This document shows, piece after piece, positions 1-5,274 of a DNA stretch of 13,009 nucleotides (positions within the stretch are counted from its first letter, which is position 1; the number at the start of each line of letters is the position of its first letter). The DNA comes from an uncultured bacterium (GTDB lineage Bacteria; Bacteroidota; Bacteroidia; Bacteroidales; Muribaculaceae). A model generated the notes under the pieces. It did not search any database, had not been told where the DNA came from, and saw only the letters and a program-made list of their open reading frames with translations. The stretch lies in the NCBI GenBank assembly GCA_946184715.1, contig CAMHGU010000037.1:1-13009 (forward strand), written 5' to 3'. The position numbers and the translations under genes are program-made.

Positions 1-36
1 CGTCTCAACCCCTGGGAATACCACATCTTCAAGTAA
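1..36 (+). CDS. C-terminal end of an unidentified gene (partial)
   Basis: Frame 1 reads RLNPWEYHIFK and then TAA at 34-36, so the window probably opens inside the last twelve codons of a plus-strand gene. A hairpin (45-51 paired with 66-72) follows directly, as expected after a gene end. The ending resembles the PWEYxI/V tail seen on some GH13 amylase-type enzymes, but twelve codons are too few to assign a family. It could also be a chance open frame. Confidence 0.4.
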   Translation, partial: RLNPWEYHIFK

Positions 37-44
37 TCGCCGCA

Positions 45-115
45 TAGCTGCCGCACGCCAACGCCGCAGCTACATCCATACCCGCAAGGGCCGAACCCTG
101 AAGGTTTCGGCCCTT
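45..115 (+). terminator. Two hairpins downstream of the left-edge gene
   Basis: TAGCTGC at 45-51 pairs with GCAGCTA at 66-72. AAGGGCCGAA at 86-95 pairs perfectly with TTCGGCCCTT at 106-115, with a 10-base loop. Neither is followed by a T tract, so they are weak intrinsic terminator candidates. They may equally belong to the repeat-rich spacer that follows. Confidence 0.35.
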
Positions 116-126
116 ACTGTAAGGCC

Positions 127-292
127 AAGAGCTGTAGTAACGTCCTCATTGTAGGGACACGGCATGCCGTGTCCCTACAATGGCTGTAATTGCCTGTGAA
201 TCTGCAAACAAGAGCTGTAGTAACGTCCGACATTGTAGGGACACGGCATGCCGTGTCCGGCAATGGCTGTAATTGCCTGTGAATCTGCAAAC
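127..292. repeat. Two tandem 83-bp units, each carrying a palindrome
   Basis: Unit 1 (127-209) and unit 2 (210-292) both begin AAGAGCTGTAGTAACGTCC and end GAATCTGCAAAC. Unit 1 contains a perfect 36-bp palindrome at 147-182 centred on GGCATGCC. Unit 2 keeps the core but its right arm has drifted (GTCCGG instead of GTCCCTA), while CATTG/CAATG still pair at 231-235 and 261-265. A third hairpin of related sequence (TGACACG...CGTGTCA) lies around 320-339. No coding gene is supported here; open frames across it arise from the repeat. Confidence 0.85.
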
Positions 293-350
293 TAACGGCA
301 CCACTGCCGGCGGTTTCGCTGACACGGCACGACGTGTCAGAAATCACGAT

Positions 351-404
351 GTTGCCCATAAATTGTGACAACTTTCCCGCTCAGTTGCCCATAAATTGTG
401 ACAA
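351..404. repeat. 21-bp direct repeat beside a promoter
   Basis: GTTGCCCATAAATTGTGACAA occurs at 351-371 and again, identically, at 384-404, a spacing of 33 bp (about three helical turns). The second copy ends nine bases before the -7 element at 413-420 and so overlaps the -33 region. The layout suggests a paired operator for a regulator binding one DNA face, or simply a duplicated promoter upstream half. No regulator can be named. Confidence 0.7.
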
Positions 405-420
405 AAAATACTTATCTTTG
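385..420 (+). promoter_or_regulatory. Bacteroidetes-type promoter for the acidic small protein gene
   Basis: TATCTTTG at 413-420 fits the -7 consensus TAnnTTTG. A TTG at 385-387 is a possible -33 element, with a spacer slightly longer than usual. Transcription would start near 427, leaving a leader of about 25 bases before the ATG at 452. Confidence 0.6.
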
Positions 421-451
421 CCCTAAGTGTAACTTCTAAAACCGAAACGCT

Positions 452-634
452 ATGGCACGTGACGACCGCACTATCTACGACCTTTCCGATGAGGAGTACG
501 AACGCTATGAGAACAACCCCGAAGAGTTTGAGGACATCACCGACAACACCCTCGAGGACACCCTCGACATGATGTTCGACCGCGACGACGACTTCAACGA
601 CGACGATGACGGCCTCGGCTCTTACCTCGGCTGA
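452..634 (+). CDS. Small highly acidic hypothetical protein (60 aa)
   Basis: I do not recognise the family. The 60-residue product has no signal peptide or membrane segment and is dominated by Asp and Glu. It has a D/E/Y-rich first half (LSDEEYERYENNPEEFED around residues 11-28), a possible short helix (TLEDTLDMMFD around 33-43), an Asp-rich stretch at about 44-53, and a GLGSYLG end. A good promoter lies just upstream. The last eleven codons recur with 31 of 33 bases identical at 2195-2227, so a paralog or moved copy once existed. Its charge would suit a DNA mimic, an RNA-polymerase-associated peptide or a metal-binding peptide, but nothing in the sequence decides between these. The gene itself is likely real because of its promoter, ATG start and duplicated end. 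Confidence 0.75.
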   Translation: MARDDRTIYDLSDEEYERYENNPEEFEDITDNTLEDTLDMMFDRDDDFNDDDDGLGSYLG

Positions 635-684
635 TACTCACCGCAATTGAACCATTATGGCCCAACTTGAACACGGCGTTCGCT

Positions 685-714
685 TTTGAGGCTACGTGTT
701 TGTCAGTATCTTTG
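685..714 (+). promoter_or_regulatory. Bacteroidetes-type promoter for the zinc-ribbon gene
   Basis: TTTG at 685-688 (-33) and TATCTTTG at 707-714 (-7) are separated by 18 bases. The start point would lie near 720, and the A/T-rich leader AAATAAATATAA precedes the ATG at 740, a typical Bacteroidetes initiation region. Confidence 0.7.
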
Positions 715-739
715 TCTATTGAAATAAATATAATTGCTT

Positions 740-1402
740 ATGGAAACAAAGATATGCCCAAACTGCGGGTCGCAGATCGACGCGGCCGCTACGCAATGTG
801 TGTACTGCGGACAGCTCGTGTCTATGCCCTACGCCAATATGTCCGAGCAAATGGCCGTCGGCCAAAGCCAACCTGTTCAAGCGCCAAACTATCACGGTCA
901 ATATGACCAAATGACACATCAGCAACAAGCACAAATGCAACAACCTATTATGGGCCAAAACAGTTATCCGGCTCAGCAGCAATACCCTCCTCAATACGCT
1001 ATGCCACAACCTATTCAGGTAAATGTCAACGTTCAGCAATCACAAGCTCAAGAGCAGGCTCAAATGCAATACGTCTATGAAGAGAGTGTTCCCGCCAAGG
1101 AATCATCGCAACAAGGAGCGTTATGGGGACAAGTAATAATCATCGCCATTGTCCTCGGGCTGGTTACCAAGTCGTGGTGGGTGTTTCTCGGAGCATTGTT
1201 TGGCCTTGCTATTCTCTTGGTAATTCCCATCATCGGTGCCGCCGTATGCGTGCTGTTGGCACTATTCGACGGTTGGGTTGCCGGCTTACTTGCTGCCGCA
1301 TTTTTCAGCCCGGCAGCAGGATGGGTGATTGGGATTATTGTAGCGCTCGCAATGGCGGCCGTCAACCTCCGAGGCCGTAAGGAAGTACAAGAGCAAGACT
1401 AA
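740..1402 (+). CDS. Zinc-ribbon, Gln-rich linker, membrane protein (220 aa)
   Basis: The N-terminus carries a compact zinc ribbon with cysteines at residues 6, 9, 20 and 23 (CPNC...CVYC), expected to bind one zinc in the cytoplasm. A low-complexity linker rich in Gln, Met, Pro and Tyr spans about 28-110. The rest (about 128-205) is strongly hydrophobic and contains two to four membrane helices. A charged tail (RGRKEVQEQD) ends it. This zinc-ribbon plus linker plus membrane block layout occurs in many uncharacterised bacterial proteins; neither substrate nor partner can be named. I chose the ATG at 740 rather than the in-frame TTG at 734, because 740 directly follows the AT-rich leader and opens with METKICPNCG. 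The gene has its own promoter, so it need not be co-transcribed with the acidic gene. Confidence 0.85.
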   Translation: METKICPNCGSQIDAAATQCVYCGQLVSMPYANMSEQMAVGQSQPVQAPNYHGQYDQMTHQQQAQMQQPIMGQNSYPAQQQYPPQYAMPQPIQVNVNVQQSQAQEQAQMQYVYEESVPAKESSQQGALWGQVIIIAIVLGLVTKSWWVFLGALFGLAILLVIPIIGAAVCVLLALFDGWVAGLLAAAFFSPAAGWVIGIIVALAMAAVNLRGRKEVQEQD

Positions 1403-1730
1403 GCCAAAAAGGAGTGCCTATATCAATGGTGCCTCGGAGAGGAGCCCTAACATTCTGTAAATTCTACTCACCGGTGAGAGGCGAAAGACCTGCCGATGTG
1501 GTTAATCGCAACTATGATGAATCGAAGATGGGCCAGGTCGAAGACCTGCCGATGTGGTTAACTCATTGTGCGGAGCATGCCGAAGGTATGCTTCGCACTG
1601 TGTGACCGCCGACAGCCCTCCCGCCGGCACGTCGAAGATGTGCCGATGTGGTTGCGCGCGGAAGCTATGTGGGGTACACGCCACCCCCTGCGGCGTTACC
1701 TCGATCAACTGTCAAGGCATAATGATAGTA
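1403..1730. repeat. Gene-free spacer with repeated hairpin elements
   Basis: No credible gene is seen. The element TGCCGATGTGG occurs at 1491-1501, 1547-1557 and 1641-1651. In the second and third copies it is preceded by a GAA-loop hairpin: CAGGTC/GACCTG at 1534-1548, and GGCACGTC/GATGTGCC ending near 1645. Other structures are a perfect 12-bp palindrome CTCACCGGTGAG at 1467-1478 and an 11-bp stem GTGCGGAGCAT/ATGCTTCGCAC (1568-1578 with 1588-1598, one wobble). Short open frames here come from the repeats. Confidence 0.65.
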
Positions 1731-1770
1731 GATCGGCGTTTTTGAGGCAATTCATTCGGTGTTTTTGAGA
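1731..1770. repeat. 23-bp tandem repeat, left array (about two units)
   Basis: Units begin at 1731 and 1754, with the core TCGGYGTTTTTGAGG and spacer CAATTCAT. It is the same repeat as the five-unit array at 3620-3732. The two arrays lead into the same downstream sequence and differ in length by exactly three units (69 bp). Confidence 0.8.
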
Positions 1771-1774
1771 GCCT

Positions 1775-2194
1775 GGCCCTTACGGCAATAATTGGGGCAA
1801 GGGCAGAGGGTGGATATTAACGTGACGCCAGCACCGGTGCGGTACAACCTCTCCAAGGTTGCCGATGCGGGTGCCACAATGCCCCCACATAGCCGCTGCG
1901 CGCCAATGTGGGGTTAACAAAATTAAACCTCTGCGAGGTTTTCACCCTCGTCTCGGCTCGCCGGTGGTGCCGGTCGTTTCCTTTCGCCTACCGCTCGACC
2001 GTGATGTAACGGCCTTCTTACTGCCGGTGGAGGTTGCTGAAGTCGGGGGCGGCGGGGCGGGGTGGGGCGGGGCGCCACACGTAGAGGCGGTCGCTGGGGC
2101 GCACTTTCTGGGCCACCTTGATGCTGAAGTGCTCGCCTTTCACCGCTTTATCGACAGGTTTCAAATCCACGCGCAGCTCCTCCACTTTCATCTC
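1775..2194. repeat. Duplicated block, left copy (U32 3' end and downstream region)
   Basis: The segment matches 3733-4152 at a constant offset of 1958 with no indels. I count about five mismatches over 1775-2104, but about 18 over the next 90 bases (2105-2194). It contains copies of the terminator hairpin AAACCTC/GAGGTTT (1925-1931 with 1935-1941) and the CCCCACAT/ATGTGGGG stem (1883-1890 with 1906-1913). The hairpin at 1845-1861 is one base pair weaker than its partner at 3802-3820. Confidence 0.85.
2018..2194 (-). pseudogene. C-terminal fragment of a U32-family gene
   Basis: On the minus strand this encodes about 58 residues, EMKVEELRVDLKPVDKAVKG through to the Pro-rich end SNLHRQ and its stop. 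It matches the C-terminus of the intact U32 protein nearly throughout; differences include Leu for Ile, Asp for Pro and Arg for Cys415. About 375 N-terminal residues, including all iron-sulfur cysteines, are missing, so it cannot be functional. An upstream ATG at 2266 opens the frame but would fuse unrelated sequence. Many base changes in the far part are silent, suggesting derivation from a diverged functional ortholog rather than random decay. Confidence 0.8.
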
Positions 2195-2227
2195 GACGAC
2201 GACGGCCTCGGCTCCTACCTCGGCTGA
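2195..2227 (+). pseudogene. Last codons of an acidic-protein gene copy
   Basis: GAC GAC GAC GGC CTC GGC TCC TAC CTC GGC TGA encodes DDDGLGSYLG and a stop, with 31 of 33 bases matching the end of the gene at 452-634. It abuts the U32 fragment, which lies on the opposite strand, at a junction inside TCTCGACGACGACGG near 2191-2203. Only this tail remains, so it is a recombination remnant. Confidence 0.65.
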
Positions 2228-2269
2228 AATAACCGTCCGCAATATACTGAGGCCGCGAAACCGCAATTC

Positions 2270-3562
2270 TCAATCTTTCAGGCACCCTAACGGCACAATC
2301 TTTACCCCATCGGCACGCGTATAAGCCATCATCCCGCCGGTCAATATTATTAGCAGGTCGGGCTCTCGAATAGGCATCTGCTGCTCATTAGCGTTGTGCT
2401 TACTAATAAGCTCTTTCAATTGCAGAAGATGCTGTGCTCCCTCCTCAATCTCATTGCTCCCCAATTTGCACTCTATCAAAGCATAGCGGCCATCATCGAG
2501 GTGCAATACGAAATCGGCTTCAAGCCCATAACGATCGTGATAATACGACACGTGGCTATATAGCCCTTGTGTGTACGCTCTCAAATCACGCACACACATC
2601 TGCTCAAAGATAAACCCAAAAGTTTTCAACTGGGTCGTCAATGCATCGGGGGTCAACCCGAGAGCCGCCACTGCTATTGAGGGATCACAAAAACCTCGCT
2701 TTGGCGAACTCCGTATGACCGTCTTACTGCGTATGGCCGGGCACCATGCATCAATATCTTGAACCACAAATAGACGCTCAAGAGCACCTACATAATCACT
2801 ATACGTATCGGTGCTACATTCTACCTCCTGCGATGCGACCACATCAGCGAGCATTGTCGATTTCTTAGCCAGCGACGATATGTTGCGGGCATACGAACGG
2901 ATAATATTCATCGCGAGCTTCGAGCTGCGGCGCTTACCATCAATTCGCGAAATATCCTCACTACACACCGTGCGCACGTAATTGCGCGCTATCAGCAATT
3001 GCGCCTGCTTCGACCGAGCATTGAGCGACCCGGGCCAACCGCCACGGCACGCCGCAAAAATCAATTCCTCAATGGTCATCCTCGACCGGCAACCATCAAT
3101 GTCATAGCTCGGATCGTCAAACAATCGCCGCAACGAAACCTCACCGGTCGATTCCTCCGATTCCCATAAACTCATAGGCAACATACTCATGCGGGCTATC
3201 CGCCCATTTCCAGAATGTCGAATCTTCGTCTTATCTACGGCATTTGAGCCTGTCAAGATAAACAGCCCCGGCTCGCCGCGGCTATCAACCATCGTCCTGA
3301 CAGCATCCCAAATTACCGGAGCATCTTGCCACTCATCAATCAGCCGAGGTGTATCACCTTTGAGCAATAAGGATGGTTTCGACATCGCCGTAGACAAATA
3401 CTCATCGCGCATATCGGCATCCTGCATCTTGATGACACTTCGAGCGGCCTGCTCGGCTGTAGTTGTTTTCCCGCACCATTTCGGGCCTTCAATCAGCACT
3501 GCGCCAAATGCATCGAGCAAGTCGTGTAGCATCACGTCGGCCGTTCTTTTGAGATATTCCAT
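2270..3562 (-). CDS. AAA-family ATPase with C-terminal DUF4143 domain (430 aa)
   Basis: The N-terminal part is an AAA_14-type ATPase: Walker A GPKWCGKTT at residues 26-34, Walker B LIDEWQD at 74-80, sensor-like LTGSN at 103-107, then the family block HSGNGRIARMSMLPMSLWES at 116-135. The C-terminal DUF4143 region ends with EADFVLHLDDGRYALIECKLG around 348-368, where Asp350, Glu364 and Lys366 fit a PD-(D/E)xK nuclease-like pattern. Length is normal for the family. Such genes are widespread and often stand alone in gut Bacteroidales; their function is not established, and DNA or stress roles are only proposed. The ATG at 3562 was chosen because a promoter lies 24 bases upstream. The gene has no partner, runs alone, and is bracketed by duplicated blocks, which suggests a recently inserted accessory gene. 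Confidence 0.9.
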   Translation of the reverse strand: MEYLKRTADVMLHDLLDAFGAVLIEGPKWCGKTTTAEQAARSVIKMQDADMRDEYLSTAMSKPSLLLKGDTPRLIDEWQDAPVIWDAVRTMVDSRGEPGLFILTGSNAVDKTKIRHSGNGRIARMSMLPMSLWESEESTGEVSLRRLFDDPSYDIDGCRSRMTIEELIFAACRGGWPGSLNARSKQAQLLIARNYVRTVCSEDISRIDGKRRSSKLAMNIIRSYARNISSLAKKSTMLADVVASQEVECSTDTYSDYVGALERLFVVQDIDAWCPAIRSKTVIRSSPKRGFCDPSIAVAALGLTPDALTTQLKTFGFIFEQMCVRDLRAYTQGLYSHVSYYHDRYGLEADFVLHLDDGRYALIECKLGSNEIEEGAQHLLQLKELISKHNANEQQMPIREPDLLIILTGGMMAYTRADGVKIVPLGCLKD

Positions 3563-3585
3563 TGCTTACTATTATAAGTTCTTTG

Positions 3586-3616
3586 CAAAGATACTGACTC
3601 TTTGCGACATACGCAA
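3586..3616 (-). promoter_or_regulatory. Promoter of the DUF4143 ATPase gene
   Basis: Read on the minus strand, TATCTTTG (3593 down to 3586) fits TAnnTTTG and TTG at 3616-3614 is a possible -33 element, with a 20-base spacer. The leader before the ATG at 3562 is short, about 18 bases. The 23-bp array begins only four bases upstream of the -33 element. Confidence 0.6.
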
Positions 3617-3619
3617 CAT

Positions 3620-3732
3620 AATCGGTGTTTTTGAGGCAATTCATTCGGTGTTTTTGAGGTATTTCATTCGGCGTTTTTGAGGTATTTCATTCGGCGTTTT
3701 TGAGGTATTTCATTCGGCGTTTTTGAGGATTC
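3620..3732. repeat. 23-bp tandem repeat, right array (five units)
   Basis: Units start at 3620, 3643, 3666, 3689 and 3712, and a few bases of a sixth merge into the next block. The consensus is ATTCGGCGTTTTTGAGGTATTTC; the first two units carry GGTG and the last three GGCG, and the first unit has CAATTC in place of TATTTC. The period is not a multiple of three and no spacers occur, so this is neither coding nor CRISPR. It sits directly upstream of the ATPase promoter, where binding sites for a regulator would lie. Confidence 0.9.
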
Positions 3733-3975
3733 GGCCCTTACGGCAATAATTTGGGCAAGGGCAGAGGGTGGATATGAACGTGACGCCAGCACCGGTGCGG
3801 TGCAACCTCTCCGAGGTTGCCGATGCGGGTGCCACAATGCCCCCACATAGCCGCTGCGCGCCAATGTGGGGTTAACAAAATTAAACCTCTGCGAGGTTTT
3901 CACCCTCGTCTCGGCTCGCCGGTGGTGCCGGTCGTTTCCTTTCGCCTACCGCTCGACCGTGATGTAACGGCCTTC
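3733..3975 (-). terminator. Downstream region and terminator of the mutS-U32 operon
   Basis: In the minus direction AAACCTC-GCA-GAGGTTT (3899 to 3883) is followed by TAATTTTGTT, a good rho-independent terminator about 77 bases after the U32 stop. Two further hairpins follow: CCCCACAT/ATGTGGGG (3841-3848 with 3864-3871) and a perfect GCAACCTC/GAGGTTGC (3802-3809 with 3813-3820). The latter is followed by TGCCGATGCGG, the same tail as the hairpin elements in 1403-1730. The GCACCGGTGC palindrome at 3789-3798 also belongs to this block. Confidence 0.7.
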
Positions 3976-5274
3976 TTACTGCCGGTGGAGGTTGCTGAAG
4001 TCGGGGGCGGCGGGGCGGGGTGGGGCGGGGCACCACACGTAGAGGCGGTCGCTGGGGCGCACCTTCTGCGCTACTTTGATGCTGAAGTGCTCGCCCTTGA
4101 CGGCTTTAGGCACAGGCTTGAGGTCCACGCGTATCTCCTCTACCTTCATCTCGATGACGCCGGTGGTGGGCCCTATAATCAGGATGTCGTCGCCCACGGC
4201 CACTTCGCCGGCTTCCACCTTGAACTCAGCCACTTGCGCATTGCTGAAGTAACGGATACCCTTAGCCACATACTGCTTGACGCGCGAGGCCGAGCTGCCG
4301 TATTTGGCCGACCACTCGCCCAAGGGCTGTCCCTGATAGTATCCGTCCCAGAAGCCGCGGTTGAAGATACGGCCCAGGCGCTCGTCCCACTCGGCGATGC
4401 GCTCCTCGGTGTAGCTGCCATCGGCGATGGCTCGCAGCGCCTCGTCGTAGCACGTCACGGCCGTGTGGACATACTCCGGGCCGCGCGCCCTGCCCTCTAT
4501 CTTGAACACCCTCACCCCGGCATCCACCAGCTTATTGAGGAAGTGGATAGTCTTCAGGTCCTTAGGCGACATAATATACTTGTTATCGACAGTGAGCTGC
4601 TCGCCGGTGTCGGCATCGGTGACGGTGTAGGCGCGGCGGCATATCTGGCGGCAGGCGCCGCGATTGGCCGAGGCTCCGGTAAGATGCAGGCTCAGGTAGC
4701 ACTTGCCCGACACCGCTAAGCATAGCGCGCCGTGGCAGAACATCTCGATGCGCACCGGCTCGCCGCTCGGGCCGCATATACGGTCGCGCTCTATGGCATC
4801 GTGGATAGTCTTCACCTGCTCCATCGTCAGCTCGCGTGCGAGCACCACCACGTCGGCCCACTGGGCATAGAAGCGCACGGCCTCGACGTTGGTGACGTTG
4901 ACCTGCGTGGAGATATGCACCGCCACGCCCTGCTCGCGCGCGTACTGTATGGTGGCTATGTCGCTGGCGATGATGGCCGAGATGCCGGCCGCGCGGGCGG
5001 CATCGACGATGCTGCGCATCAGCGGCAGGTCGTCGTCGTAGACTATGGTGTTGACCGTAAGGTACGATTGCAGGCCGTGCTGCCGGCACTCGTCGGCGAT
5101 GGCGCGCAGGTCGTCGAGCGTGAAGTTGACGCTCGACTTGTCGCGCATATTGAGGCCGCCGATGCCGAAATACACGGCATCGGCCCCAGCGTTGATGGCC
5201 GCGCGGAGCGATTCGTAGCTGCCCACAGGGGCCATTATTTCGAAGTCGGTACGATTCATTCGGGGTGTTGTCAT
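3976..5274 (-). CDS. U32-family protein, probable tRNA hydroxylation protein TrhP-like (432 aa)
   Basis: The protein opens with the U32 barrel start FEIMAPVGSYESLRAAINAGADAVYFG (residues 11-37). It carries the family signature RIEMFCHGALCLAVSGKCYLS at about 175-195, followed by NRGACRQICRRAY at about 204-216. Cys185, Cys192, Cys208 and Cys212 are candidate iron-sulfur ligands. The length is close to E. coli TrhP (YegQ, about 450 aa), which with prephenate helps hydroxylate U34 of certain tRNAs; I infer that role over the older 'peptidase' label. RlhA-type 23S rRNA modification is less likely because those proteins are longer. The C-terminus ends in a Pro-rich tail (CPAPPRPAAPDFSNLHRQ). Its ATG overlaps the mutS stop in ATGA, so translation is probably coupled. 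A near-identical copy of its 3' end lies at 2018-2194. Confidence 0.85.
   Translation of the reverse strand: MTTPRMNRTDFEIMAPVGSYESLRAAINAGADAVYFGIGGLNMRDKSSVNFTLDDLRAIADECRQHGLQSYLTVNTIVYDDDLPLMRSIVDAARAAGISAIIASDIATIQYAREQGVAVHISTQVNVTNVEAVRFYAQWADVVVLARELTMEQVKTIHDAIERDRICGPSGEPVRIEMFCHGALCLAVSGKCYLSLHLTGASANRGACRQICRRAYTVTDADTGEQLTVDNKYIMSPKDLKTIHFLNKLVDAGVRVFKIEGRARGPEYVHTAVTCYDEALRAIADGSYTEERIAEWDERLGRIFNRGFWDGYYQGQPLGEWSAKYGSSASRVKQYVAKGIRYFSNAQVAEFKVEAGEVAVGDDILIIGPTTGVIEMKVEEIRVDLKPVPKAVKGEHFSIKVAQKVRPSDRLYVWCPAPPRPAAPDFSNLHRQ

Noticed and set aside
734..739. TTG at 734 as the start of the zinc-ribbon protein
   Set aside because: The ATG at 740 is six bases downstream, better placed after the AT-rich leader, and gives the usual METKICPNCG opening.
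1414..1768. Several overlapping open frames of about 60 codons
   Set aside because: They run through hairpin repeats, overlap one another on both strands, and lack promoters and any recognisable domain.
2270..3562. The ATPase as an insertion-sequence transposase
   Set aside because: Its motifs are AAA_14/DUF4143, there is no DDE or tyrosine/serine recombinase motif, and the flanks are direct duplications of local sequence rather than terminal inverted repeats.
3817..4719. 300-codon plus-strand open frame, and the related frame at 1859-2227
   Set aside because: Both are antisense shadows of the GC-rich U32 gene and its copy. Only the last eleven codons of the second have meaning, as a remnant of the acidic gene.
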